64,000 nt of DNA from an uncultured Pseudomonadota bacterium (GTDB taxonomy: Bacteria; Pseudomonadota; Alphaproteobacteria; RF32; CAG-239): the NCBI GenBank assembly GCA_902788365.1, contig CADAJN010000011.1:20223-84222 (forward strand). The letters are read 5' to 3'. The position numbers were made by a program, and so were the translations under genes. Within the stretch, counting starts at the first letter, position 1. Every line of letters begins with the position of its first letter. Below, in pieces: positions 50,692 to 61,440 of the stretch. Under the pieces are notes generated by a model. The model did no database searches and was not told where the DNA came from. It was given only the letters and a program-made list of their open reading frames with translations.

Positions 50692-51657
50692 TCAGATTTT
50701 CAGATTTTTCAAAAACTTGCCGATAGCCGTGTTGATACGCACACCGTCTTTCGGGGTAACTTTTATCAGGCCGAACAGGCGCGGCTTGATTTTGCTGAAA
50801 TCAATCGGCGCAAAAGTTGCCGGATTGGTCGTTAAAACTTTATAGGCACCGTCTATATCTTTTTGTGCCACGCGGAAATAGTTGCTGATCAGGCGGTCGG
50901 CATCTACCGGAAAATTGCGCTCTTGCAGAGCTTCGGTAAATTTGCGCTGGCGTTCTTTGCGCGCCAAATATTCTTCATACATTATTTTTTTGACATGCGC
51001 TTCACGATATTTGACCAACTTTGCCTGATATGAGAGCTCGCAACTTTCCATATCAATTAAAATTTCTACATACGAAATGACGGCCAACTGCAAATCTTGA
51101 TTGGTCAGCTTTTCGGCAAAATTGAGAAATTCTTCATCTGTTGAGGCCGGCGAAAAAGTGCCGATTTCTTGCGGGAACATGCGACACAGCAAGAGCCATC
51201 CGTTAATAAGGTCTTCGGACAAAATACGGCCGATGCTCGGTTTATAATTGGGGTATAGTGCGTCAATTTTAAATTCGCAGATAAATTTGTGATGTAATTT
51301 TTCAACCGACAATTTATTAACCGAGGACTGAAAATTTAGAAAAGCTTGTGCCAATTCGGATTCATCGGTGCCTAAATTCGGTTGATTTTCTTGCTCTATG
51401 GCCGCTTCTTTAGCGGCGGCAATGGATTCGGCAATATCGGCATCAAGTTCACCTGAAACCGCTTGATTGATTTTTTGCCCTTCCGGACTTAAACTTTTGA
51501 ACGCCGCCTCAAGATCATCATCGTCATCATCGTCGTCATCATCGGCGTTTTGCGCGGCAGAATCATTTGGTTCGTCGTCAAGCTTGGTGTTGATAAAGTT
51601 ATTCAACAATTTTTCAAAATCATCATCGTCATCCAAAATGTCTTTTTTTTCGGCCAT
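50692..51657 (-). CDS. Acidic protein with a poly-aspartate tract
   Basis: 321 residues. The N-terminal ~95 are very acidic and disordered with ten consecutive Asp; the remaining ~220 are predicted helical and globular. No signal peptide. Family unknown. The helical part resembles an adaptor domain more than an enzyme, but that is only an impression. Divergent from rluD. Confidence 0.65.
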   Translation of the reverse strand: MAEKKDILDDDDDFEKLLNNFINTKLDDEPNDSAAQNADDDDDDDDDDLEAAFKSLSPEGQKINQAVSGELDADIAESIAAAKEAAIEQENQPNLGTDESELAQAFLNFQSSVNKLSVEKLHHKFICEFKIDALYPNYKPSIGRILSEDLINGWLLLCRMFPQEIGTFSPASTDEEFLNFAEKLTNQDLQLAVISYVEILIDMESCELSYQAKLVKYREAHVKKIMYEEYLARKERQRKFTEALQERNFPVDADRLISNYFRVAQKDIDGAYKVLTTNPATFAPIDFSKIKPRLFGLIKVTPKDGVRINTAIGKFLKNLKI

Positions 51658-51753
51658 GCAGATTTCCTTTCAACTGCCGCAATAGAGGCTTGCATTTTTT
51701 CAGAATTATTATACAGTTTAATTGATAATATATGTTTAATAAAGAAGAAAATA

Positions 51754-52725
51754 ATGCAAGAGGAAAATAAAATTTTTAGCGTGACGGCCGAAGACGGGGT
51801 TAAAAAAGAGCGTTTGGATAAGTTTTTGGCAGAGCGCCTGCCGGAAATGTCGCGTGCGCAAATTCAACGTTTGATTACATCGGGGTGTGTGGAAAGTGAC
51901 GATGTGCTGATTGTGGACAATGCGCATAAAGTAAAAGCCGGTGATGTTTTTCAAATTGTTGTGCCGCCGGCAGTTGAGGCCGAGCCGGCAGCCGAAGATA
52001 TTCCTCTTAATATTGTTTATGAAGATGACGATTTATTGGTGGTTAATAAACCGGCCGGTATGACGGTGCATCCGGCAGCAGGCGCTTATAGCGGCACGCT
52101 TGTCAATGCCTTGCTTTTTTATTGTCGCGATAAACTGTCGGGTATCGGTGGTGTGAAAAGGCCGGGGATTGTGCACCGCATAGATAAGGAAACCAGCGGT
52201 TTGTTGGTGGTGGCAAAAAATGATATGGCACACAAAAATTTAAGCGAGCAATTTGCCGAACATTCCATTGAGCGCACGTATCAGGCAATTGTTTACGGTG
52301 TGCCGCAACCATTAAGCGGAACCATAGAAGGCAACATCGGGCGCAGCGCCAGTGACCGCAAAAAAATGGCGTTGGTGGAAAGCGGCGGTAAATCGGCCGT
52401 AACGCATTATCAGACGTTGCAGGCTTTCGGACGAGCGGTTGCATTGGTGCAATGTCGCTTAGAAACTGGGCGCACACACCAAATCAGAGTGCATTTGAGC
52501 AGTCGCGGACATGCTTTGGTCGGCGATAAGGTTTATGTGAAAAATAAAAAATCGGAATTGATGTTGCCGGAACCACTTAAAAGCGAGGTCAATCATTTTG
52601 CGCGTCAGGCTTTGCATGCCAAAAGTTTGGGCTTTGTTCATCCGCGCAGCAAACAATGGTTGCAATTCGATTCGCAATTGCCGGCAGATATGCAAAATCT
52701 GCTTGCGCTTTTGGCCGATAATTAA
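51754..52725 (+). CDS. rluD: RluD-family pseudouridine synthase
   Basis: 323 residues. N-terminal S4 domain (ERLDKFLAERLPEMSRAQIQRLI) then the RluA-type catalytic domain with the Asp in GIVHRIDKETSGLLVVAK. Modifies 23S rRNA helix 69 in E. coli. The frame is open further upstream but only this start fits the family. Confidence 0.93.
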   Translation: MQEENKIFSVTAEDGVKKERLDKFLAERLPEMSRAQIQRLITSGCVESDDVLIVDNAHKVKAGDVFQIVVPPAVEAEPAAEDIPLNIVYEDDDLLVVNKPAGMTVHPAAGAYSGTLVNALLFYCRDKLSGIGGVKRPGIVHRIDKETSGLLVVAKNDMAHKNLSEQFAEHSIERTYQAIVYGVPQPLSGTIEGNIGRSASDRKKMALVESGGKSAVTHYQTLQAFGRAVALVQCRLETGRTHQIRVHLSSRGHALVGDKVYVKNKKSELMLPEPLKSEVNHFARQALHAKSLGFVHPRSKQWLQFDSQLPADMQNLLALLADN

Positions 52726-52772
52726 GTTGCCATATACAATATCTTATTTATAAATACATACAAATTTATGGG

Positions 52773-52801
52773 TTGAAAGAATGTTTTGTCGTGAATAATA
52801 T
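52773..52801 (+). promoter_or_regulatory. rpoH promoter candidate
   Basis: TTGAAA (52773-52778), 17 nt, TAATAT (52796-52801). Confidence 0.55.
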
Positions 52802-52830
52802 ACACCTTGGTCAAAAACAAGGAGGCTGTT

Positions 52831-53709
52831 ATGCAAGAAGAGACAACTTTCAATGGACTTGACTTTTCGCCGGAAGTAAATTTGGCACGCTATTTGCAAA
52901 GCATTCGCAAATATCCGATTTTATCACAACAGGAAGAATATGATTTGGCGGTTAAATATAAAGAAACCGGCGATAAAAATATTGCCTATCATTTAATAAC
53001 ATCGCATTTGCGCTTGGTGGTGAAAGTGGTGGCGCAATATAAAGGCTATGGTTTATCCGCGGCCGAAATGATTGCCGAGGGTAACATCGGGCTGATGTAT
53101 GCCGTGGACCGCTTTGAGCCGGATAAAGGTTTTCGCTTTTCAACCTATGCGCTGTGGTGGATTAAAGCTTCGGTGCAAAAATATATCTTAAATTCGTGGT
53201 CGCTGGTTAAACTAGGCACAACGGCGGCGCAGAAAAAGCTGTTTTTCAATTTGCGCAAAATCAAAAATCAACTCAATTTGACCGATGACCGCGAGCTTTC
53301 ATCGGAAGTGTTGCAAAATATTGCATCTTCGTTGGACGTGAGTGTGCAGGAAGTAACCGAAATGAATACGCGCTTAAAAGCACACGACGGCTCGCTGAAC
53401 GCCGTTATTGACGGCGGCGATGGCGACAATTCTTCGGAATGGATGGATTTTATTTATGACACCAAACCTAATCAGGAGGAGCGCTTGGCCTATCGTGAAA
53501 CCATCAATTATCGGCGTAATTTGTTTAATAAGGCCATAACGGTTCTAAATCCGCGCGAAAAGGATATTTTATATAAAAGGCGCCTCAGCGAACAAAATGT
53601 GACATTGGAAGATTTAAGCCAATATTATAATATTTCTAAAGAGCGGGTGCGGCAAATTGAGCTTAATTCAATTCGCAAAATTTCTAAAGCCATAGAGGTA
53701 ATGCAATAA
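52831..53709 (+). CDS. rpoH: RNA polymerase sigma-32 factor
   Basis: Heat-shock sigma factor, 292 residues from the ATG behind AAGGAGG. Region 2 has GLMYAVDRFEPDKGFRFSTYALWWIKASVQKYI. The RpoH box reads QKKLFFNLRKIK. Region 4 ends with SKERVRQIELNSIRKI. Confidence 0.95.
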   Translation: MQEETTFNGLDFSPEVNLARYLQSIRKYPILSQQEEYDLAVKYKETGDKNIAYHLITSHLRLVVKVVAQYKGYGLSAAEMIAEGNIGLMYAVDRFEPDKGFRFSTYALWWIKASVQKYILNSWSLVKLGTTAAQKKLFFNLRKIKNQLNLTDDRELSSEVLQNIASSLDVSVQEVTEMNTRLKAHDGSLNAVIDGGDGDNSSEWMDFIYDTKPNQEERLAYRETINYRRNLFNKAITVLNPREKDILYKRRLSEQNVTLEDLSQYYNISKERVRQIELNSIRKISKAIEVMQ

Positions 53710-53712
53710 AAA

Positions 53713-53734
53713 CACGCCCCACAGCAGGGGCGTG
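53713..53734 (+). terminator. rpoH hairpin
   Basis: CACGCCCC-ACAGCA-GGGGCGTG, with a T-run only some bases further on; probable terminator. Confidence 0.6.
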
Positions 53735-53770
53735 AACAGTGTTTTTGAATTTAAATACGATGTATTTAAA

Positions 53771-54820
53771 TTACAGTTCACCGGCGGCATAGCGCTTTGC
53801 CATATCGCACAGGCGAATGGCTTTAATTTTGTCGGCTTGACCGGCAGCACCAAAGGCAATATAACGTTCTTCGCAAACTTTTTGCATTTCTTCAATCGCC
53901 GGTTTGAGATATTTGCGCGGGTCAAATTCGCTCGGCTTTTCAGCAAAAATGCGGCGAATGGCACCGGTAATGGCCATACGTGAGTCGGTATCTACATTAA
54001 CTTTGCGCACGCCGGATTTAATACCGCGCACGATTTCTTCCATCGGCACACCGTATGTTTGCGGAATTTGTCCGCCGTAAGCGTTAATCAGGTCCTGCAA
54101 TTCTTGCGGAACCGAAGATGAACCGTGCATAACAAGGTGAGTATTTGGTAATTTGGCATGAATTTTTTCAATCACATCAATAGCCAAAATTTCGCCGTCC
54201 GGCTTGCGGGTGAATTTATAAGCCCCGTGCGATGTGCCAACGGCAACCGCCAAGGCATCCAAATGGGTTAAACGCACAAATTCGGCAGCTTCGTCCGGAT
54301 CGGTAACCAAGCGCTTGCGGTCTAGTTTACCTTCAGCACCGTGGCCGTCTTCTTTATCGGCTTTGCCGGTTTCAAGCGAGCCGATAACACCTAACTCACC
54401 TTCTACCGAAGCACCGACGGCGTGAGCACGGGCTACGACTTCTTGGGTGACGTGCACATTATATTCAAAAGAAGCCGGCGTTTTGCCGTCTGCTTCCAAA
54501 GAGCCGTCCATCATAACCGAAGAATAGCCGTTTACGATGGCTGATTGGCAAACATCAACACTGGCACCGTGGTCTTGGTGCAGACAAATCGGTAATTCCG
54601 GAAACATTTCAATTCCGGCTTCAATCATGTGGCGAATCATCGGATCACCGGCATATTTGCGTGCACCGGTAGATGTTTGAATAATCACCGGCGCATTAAC
54701 CTTGCGGGCAGCTTGCAAAACGGCAAGAATTTGTTCCATGTTGTTAATATTAAAAGCCGGCACGCCGTAATTATTTTCGGCGGCGTGGTCAAGAATTTGA
54801 CGCATAGAAACTAAAGGCAT
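53771..54820 (-). CDS. fba: Class II fructose-bisphosphate aldolase
   Basis: 349 residues. Zinc-binding HQDHG (CLHQDHGASVD), VEGELGVIGSLE, VGTSHGAYKF, and phosphate-binding HGSSSVP and NVDTDSR. Splits fructose 1,6-bisphosphate in glycolysis and gluconeogenesis. Confidence 0.96.
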   Translation of the reverse strand: MPLVSMRQILDHAAENNYGVPAFNINNMEQILAVLQAARKVNAPVIIQTSTGARKYAGDPMIRHMIEAGIEMFPELPICLHQDHGASVDVCQSAIVNGYSSVMMDGSLEADGKTPASFEYNVHVTQEVVARAHAVGASVEGELGVIGSLETGKADKEDGHGAEGKLDRKRLVTDPDEAAEFVRLTHLDALAVAVGTSHGAYKFTRKPDGEILAIDVIEKIHAKLPNTHLVMHGSSSVPQELQDLINAYGGQIPQTYGVPMEEIVRGIKSGVRKVNVDTDSRMAITGAIRRIFAEKPSEFDPRKYLKPAIEEMQKVCEERYIAFGAAGQADKIKAIRLCDMAKRYAAGEL

Positions 54821-54857
54821 TTTTTTCTCCTTAAAAATTAAATTTTAATCTGGCTTC

Positions 54858-54885
54858 AATATAGGCAAATAGAATTTTTTTGCAA
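54858..54885 (-). promoter_or_regulatory. fba promoter
   Basis: Minus strand TTGCAA (54880-54885), 16 nt, TATATT (54858-54863). Confidence 0.6.
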
Positions 54886-54906
54886 GCGAAATATATCATT
54901 TTTCAC

Positions 54907-54935
54907 TGGACAGGCGGTTTTTTATTTGCTATAAA
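54907..54935 (+). promoter_or_regulatory. Promoter of ncRNA C
   Basis: TGGACA (54907-54912), 17 nt, extended TGC-TATAAA (54930-54935). Identical hexamers and spacing to copy B. Confidence 0.7.
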
Positions 54936-54941
54936 ATTTTC

Positions 54942-55124
54942 AGGCACAGAAATGTGCTCGGAAGCTTAACAACTTCCTCAAACTCGTTTGTATAAACGTT
55001 ATTTATATGCTTTTCGGTGTTGGCCGGAAGGCGGTAAAATAGACCATGCGGTTAATATACCGCGCTATTTAGTTTGAGTAGTTGTTAACTTCCGGCTGTC
55101 TCTTAAAAGAGATGGCTTTTTTTA
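54942..55124 (+). ncRNA. Structured pseudoknot ncRNA, copy C
   Basis: Predicted ~183 nt RNA. The 5' hairpin is GCACA-GAAA-TGTGC (54944-54957). The outer stem pairs AACAACT and CTCAAACT (54968-54984) with AGTTTGAG and GTTGTT (55071-55086). There is a hairpin CGTTT/AAACG, and GCGGTA/TACCGC with AAAATA and AATA internal loops. GCCGGAAG (55023-55030) pairs with CTTCCGGC (55089-55096) across the outer stem, a pseudoknot. Terminator T-run at 55117-55123. Clearly homologous to copy B (shared CTTTTC, GCGGTAAAATA and AATATACCGC blocks). Confidence 0.72.
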
Positions 55125-55160
55125 TTATTATAAAGGACGTTCAAAAACCGTAATAGGTGG

Positions 55161-55188
55161 CCGCTCGCTGTAATGGCGGGCGGTTTTG
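55161..55188 (+). terminator. Orphan hairpin upstream of the second toxin module
   Basis: CCGCTCGC ... GCGGGCGG then TTTTGCG. The same hairpin recurs after the toxin ORF (55469-55497), mirroring the paired hairpins at locus 1. Confidence 0.65.
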
Positions 55189-55205
55189 CGTTTAATAAGT
55201 TTATC

Positions 55206-55234
55206 TTGATTGTTTTTCTTTATAATGCTATAAA
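55206..55234 (+). promoter_or_regulatory. Promoter of toxin-peptide mRNA, locus 2
   Basis: TTGATT (55206-55211), 17 nt, TATAAA (55229-55234). Predicted start about 55241. Confidence 0.6.
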
Positions 55235-55310
55235 AAAACTGCCAGTGGCTGAAACACCGGCAATTACTCTAAACCTGAAAGGGGTTAAACCGTAATTTTA
55301 ACTCATTTCT
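55232..55310 (-). ncRNA. Candidate antisense (antitoxin) RNA, locus 2
   Basis: Minus-strand promoter TTGACA (55340-55345), 17 nt, extended TGC-TACTCT (55317-55322). The ~78 nt product ends at the hairpin GCCGGTG-TTTCAGC-CACTGGC (55241-55261) plus T7. It is fully complementary to the first ~70 nt of the toxin mRNA. Confidence 0.62.
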
Positions 55311-55395
55311 AGAGTTAGAGTAGCATATTTAAGCTTGATTGTCAAGTTATTAAATATGTGCGGTTTTTCCCTTTTCCAATAAGAAAGGAAAAATA

Positions 55396-55461
55396 ATGGT
55401 AATTAAGTTAATTATTGTTATTCGGAAAATCCGAGTTTTTTTATCTATAAAATGTAGGTAA
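55396..55461 (+). CDS. 21-residue hydrophobic basic peptide, type I toxin candidate
   Basis: Begins MVIKLIIVIRKIRVFLSI and ends KCR. It parallels the peptide at 10463: hydrophobic start with one Lys, a central R-K pair, a basic-hydrophobic second half, a basic end. The SD AAGGAA is paired with an upstream TTTTCC in a short hairpin. A terminator (55469-55497) follows. An 8-codon ORF (55356-55382) lies in the leader. Confidence 0.65.
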   Translation: MVIKLIIVIRKIRVFLSIKCR

Positions 55462-55468
55462 AAGAAGG

Positions 55469-55497
55469 CCGCTCGCTATAATGGCGGGCGGTTTTTT
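55469..55497 (+). terminator. Terminator of the second toxin mRNA
   Basis: CCGCTCGC-TATAATG-GCGGGCGG then TTTTTT; it touches the 3' end of the convergent ABC transporter gene. Confidence 0.8.
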
Positions 55498-57232
55498 ATT
55501 TATCCATATTTTGAATTTTATAAAAGTCGTAATACGCGCCGTGCTTTTTTAACAGCTCAATGTGCGAGCCTTCTTCCACAATTTTACCTTCGGCCATAAC
55601 CACCAGCCGGTCCATTTCTTTTAAAGTGGATAAGCGATGGGCAATAGCAATGACGGTTTTGCCGCGCATCAGGTCTTTGAGAGATTTTTGAATGTAGCGT
55701 TCGCTTTCGCTATCCAGCGCCGAAGTGGCTTCGTCTAAAATCAAAATCGGGGCGTTTTTCAATATGGCGCGAGCGATGGCAATACGTTGGCGTTCACCGC
55801 CCGAAAGCATGACGCCACGCTCACCGACCTTGCTTTGATAACCGTTCGGCAAGGCGCGGATAAATTCGTCGGCATAGGCCATTTGAGCTGCTTTAATGAC
55901 TTCTTCGTCCGAGGCATTTACGTTACCATAGCGAATATTTTCCATAATAGTGCGGTTAAACAAAGTTGTGTCTTGCGGAATGACGGCTATTTTAGAACGC
56001 AAACTTTCTTGTTGCACATCGGATATATTGGCACCGCCAACCGTAATTTTGCCGCTGTTAACATCATAATAGCGCACCAAAAGTTTTATCAATGTTGACT
56101 TACCGCTGCCGGAATGGCCGACCAAACCGACTTTTTCACCGGATTTGATGTGTAAATTAAAGTGATTAAACAGATTTTCTTTACGATTGTAATGAAAAGT
56201 AACGTTGTCATACTTTATGGCTTTGCCGCGCATTTTAATTTTGCCGGCATTTGGTTTATCTACAATCAAACACGGTTGATAAATCAGCTCTAAGCCGTCT
56301 TTAACCTGACCGTAAGCGCGTGAAAATTCGCCGGCTAACCAACCGAAACCATACATATCATGCACCATGCGGCTAATCAGCGTGAAACAAAGTAACACCC
56401 CTTCTAACGGCAAATTAAACTTAAACCAAAAATAAAAAATCAGGGCAATATAGATAATGCGCATAACATCAAAACAACTGTTGCCAATCCAGTTATATAC
56501 CGAATCTTTGCGGGTTTCCAATTGTTCGGCGCGCACGGCTTGGCGCAAACTGTGGTAAAAATAGCGCTTTTCATAGAAATAGTTGGCAAAACTCTTTAAC
56601 AAATCGCTGTTAGTAACCGTATCAATAAAAATGCCTTCGGTTTCGGTCATCAGGCGGGCGCGAGAATAGGCGTATTTGCCGACACGATAACGGATAAAAC
56701 ATGCAATGACAATAAAAATAATATTCATTAAGGCAAAAATCAGTCCGAGCCAAAAATTAACGGACATAATAAAAACGATACTGACAAGCACGCCAATCAG
56801 CGGATTTACCAGAGCAAAGGCCGTCATACGGCAAATTTGTGCCGTGCCGTTGACCACATTTTTGACCTTTGCCGCAATTTTTCCGGACATTTCCTCTTGA
56901 AAAAAGGAAACGGAATGGTGGTGCACGGTCTTAAATAAATCTTTGAAAATCAGACTATTGAAATAAGGCAAAAAGCGTGCTTGTGCAACGCGCACAACTA
57001 AATCAAGCAAGCTGTCGGTGGCAATCAATATCATATAGATAGCAAGCGCCAAAATAATATGCCGTAGAACAGAGGAATCATTGACATAATCAGGCAATAA
57101 AGCCAGAGCACGCGCCATATAAAATGATTCAAAGCGCAAAATAACGGCATGAGCGATGACGGACAACATGATGATTGTGGCCAACATCTTGGTTTTGCGC
57201 AAATATTTTAATATAAAGGCAAAAACGTTCAC
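55496..57232 (-). CDS. ABC exporter, fused permease-ATPase
   Basis: 578 residues: six-span type IV exporter domain, then an ATPase with Walker A GHSGSGKST, signature LSGGERQRIAIARAIL and Walker B ILILDEATSALD. MsbA/ATM1-like half transporter, so it works as a dimer; substrate unknown. Starts 2 bp after the LOG gene. Confidence 0.92.
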   Translation of the reverse strand: MNVFAFILKYLRKTKMLATIIMLSVIAHAVILRFESFYMARALALLPDYVNDSSVLRHIILALAIYMILIATDSLLDLVVRVAQARFLPYFNSLIFKDLFKTVHHHSVSFFQEEMSGKIAAKVKNVVNGTAQICRMTAFALVNPLIGVLVSIVFIMSVNFWLGLIFALMNIIFIVIACFIRYRVGKYAYSRARLMTETEGIFIDTVTNSDLLKSFANYFYEKRYFYHSLRQAVRAEQLETRKDSVYNWIGNSCFDVMRIIYIALIFYFWFKFNLPLEGVLLCFTLISRMVHDMYGFGWLAGEFSRAYGQVKDGLELIYQPCLIVDKPNAGKIKMRGKAIKYDNVTFHYNRKENLFNHFNLHIKSGEKVGLVGHSGSGKSTLIKLLVRYYDVNSGKITVGGANISDVQQESLRSKIAVIPQDTTLFNRTIMENIRYGNVNASDEEVIKAAQMAYADEFIRALPNGYQSKVGERGVMLSGGERQRIAIARAILKNAPILILDEATSALDSESERYIQKSLKDLMRGKTVIAIAHRLSTLKEMDRLVVMAEGKIVEEGSHIELLKKHGAYYDFYKIQNMDK

Positions 57233-57234
57233 GA

Positions 57235-58242
57235 TTATAAAATCTCCTTGTGGCGCTTTTTAAGATTGGCCAATTTATCACTGACCGCACCGGTATCGCG
57301 ACCGGTTTGCACCAATCGGTCATACATTTTTTCAATTTCGCGCTCTAAATAGGCGTTTTCCATCTCGCTTTGCAAAAATTGCCGCTCGGACGCACTGCCT
57401 TGTGTATTTATTTTTTCAATTTGCGCCAGACATTCGTCAATTCTTAAACCGCTTGCGGTTTTTTTAATAAAATAAGGTAATTCATAAATCAGTTGGCGTG
57501 AAATGGTGTATGCCTCATTATTATCGGCGCAACGGTCACAACGCGTTTTGAGCAATTTGAACGCTATTTCCAGTTCTTTTGCATTATCCACCACAATAAA
57601 CGGCACCGGTTCGGCAAAGCCTTCATGCGCAATGTGTTTTAAATATTCCAACAGGTGATGAAAAAAGCCGTTGATATTATATATAATGAATGGTTTGAGC
57701 GGCAACATACCGTCTTGCATAGCCACGCAGTCATAAGCCAATTCATCAAGGGTGCCGACGCCGCCCGGCGCAAAGACCACATAATCGGCATTAAGTAATT
57801 TTTGTTTGCGTTCCTCTAATGAGCCGGCAACGATAACTTCCATTTTGCCGATCAATTCGTCGTCACTCGGATAAAGCGAAAAATATTTTTCGGTAGTAAT
57901 GCCCTGAATGGGTGAATCGGCTTGATTTATGATTTCGCGAGCACTCCAGCCGTCTAACACGCCGCGTGCCACTGCACCCATAATGCCGCTGTTAGAAAGC
58001 CCGAAGTCAAGCTTGAAGTCCATTTTAACAATCAGTTGACCAAGCAAATAAGCCTCGTGCGTATAAATTTCATCATTACCGGAACGCGAGCCGCCGGCCA
58101 CAAAAACACGAATACCTTCTTGGCTGTTTGCTCGTTTAAAGCGCTCTAACGTTGCGTCATCGTCGGAAAATTCGTTATTTGATTTAACTGACGATATAAC
58201 CTTAGCGTGCTTTAGCAGTTCTTTCGGGCGGTCGTGCTTCAT
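57235..58242 (-). CDS. LOG-family protein
   Basis: 335 residues from the ATG behind GAGGAG. PGGVGTLDEL is the LOG nucleotide 5'-monophosphate phosphoribohydrolase motif. The first motif, usually GGG-x-GxMGA, reads LSNSGIMGAVARGVLDG. A C-terminal ~100 residue helical extension is not part of the core. Overlaps or abuts tgt. Confidence 0.82.
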   Translation of the reverse strand: MKHDRPKELLKHAKVISSVKSNNEFSDDDATLERFKRANSQEGIRVFVAGGSRSGNDEIYTHEAYLLGQLIVKMDFKLDFGLSNSGIMGAVARGVLDGWSAREIINQADSPIQGITTEKYFSLYPSDDELIGKMEVIVAGSLEERKQKLLNADYVVFAPGGVGTLDELAYDCVAMQDGMLPLKPFIIYNINGFFHHLLEYLKHIAHEGFAEPVPFIVVDNAKELEIAFKLLKTRCDRCADNNEAYTISRQLIYELPYFIKKTASGLRIDECLAQIEKINTQGSASERQFLQSEMENAYLEREIEKMYDRLVQTGRDTGAVSDKLANLKKRHKEIL

Positions 58243-58243
58243 C

Positions 58244-60548
<2,305 letters not shown>

Positions 60549-60549
<1 letters not shown>

Positions 60550-61328
60550 TATAAATCTCCTTTTAACAACCGACCGGCAATTTGCGAGATATCTTGAGCG
60601 GCATCGCAATTCGGATAGCGCTGCAATAATAACGCATGATGATAAATAGCTTCACGCACATGCGTATCGTTTCGCACCACACCAAGCAATGTCGGCGTTT
60701 TTTCAATGTATTGCTCACAGGCACGGCGCAAAGTATTATATGTGCGCAACCCTTCTTCATAAGAGTTAGCATAATTGACGACAATTTGCAAATTTTTATA
60801 TCGGCTGAGCAATTTTTTATGTTGTAAAAAATGGTAAGTAGCAACCAAATTGGCCGGTTCAATGGTGCAAATCAATATCAACTGAGTTGATAACGGCATT
60901 AAGTGAGTCATGATTTTTTCATGGGAAGATAAATCAACCACCACATGATCATAATTTTGCGCTATGGTTTGCAGGTAATCTTTATATATTTGCAAACGCC
61001 CGATAGGCATATCTTGCCAAAGTTCACTGCCGGCGCCGGTTGCCCAAACATCAAATTTGCGTTTGTTAATCGGTATGACGGCTTGATTAAAAGTCAAACG
61101 TTCTTCAACGGTTTGATTAAGCACAGGTTGAGTTGTCCAGCCAAGCTGAGAATGGATATTTGATAAACCGCTGTCGGCATCAAACAATAAAATGCTGCGC
61201 CGCTGTATATTCAACGCGTGCGCAAGCGTAACCGCTAACCATGTCTTACCGCTGCCACTAGCACCGGAACAAATGGCGGTAATGTTTTGCGTGTTAGGCA
61301 AAAATAAATGTTTATCTATATTTATCAT
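60549..61328 (-). CDS. MinD/FlhG-like ATPase
   Basis: 259 residues. P-loop SGASGSGKTWLA, LLFDADSGLSNIHSQLGW (Walker A' region), VVVDLSSHE and ICTIEPANLVATYHFL follow the MinD/FleN layout. The extra signature lysine of the deviant Walker A is absent (SGASGSGKT rather than KGGxGKT). No flagellar genes are nearby. Coupled to the J-domain gene. Confidence 0.8.
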
Positions 61329-61440
61329 CTTGTGTTTTTGACTTTTATTTTATAATATGTTACAAAATTATTGATTTTATGCAATCGGTTAAAATCTTTT
61401 TAACACAATTTATTTAAGATTATAAATATAAGGTGGTAAA

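Noticed and set aside
54942..55124. 6S RNA, tmRNA or RNase P for the ncRNA family
   Set aside because: 6S has no such pseudoknot or three copies. No tRNA-like acceptor or tag ORF is seen, nor the conserved RNase P core.
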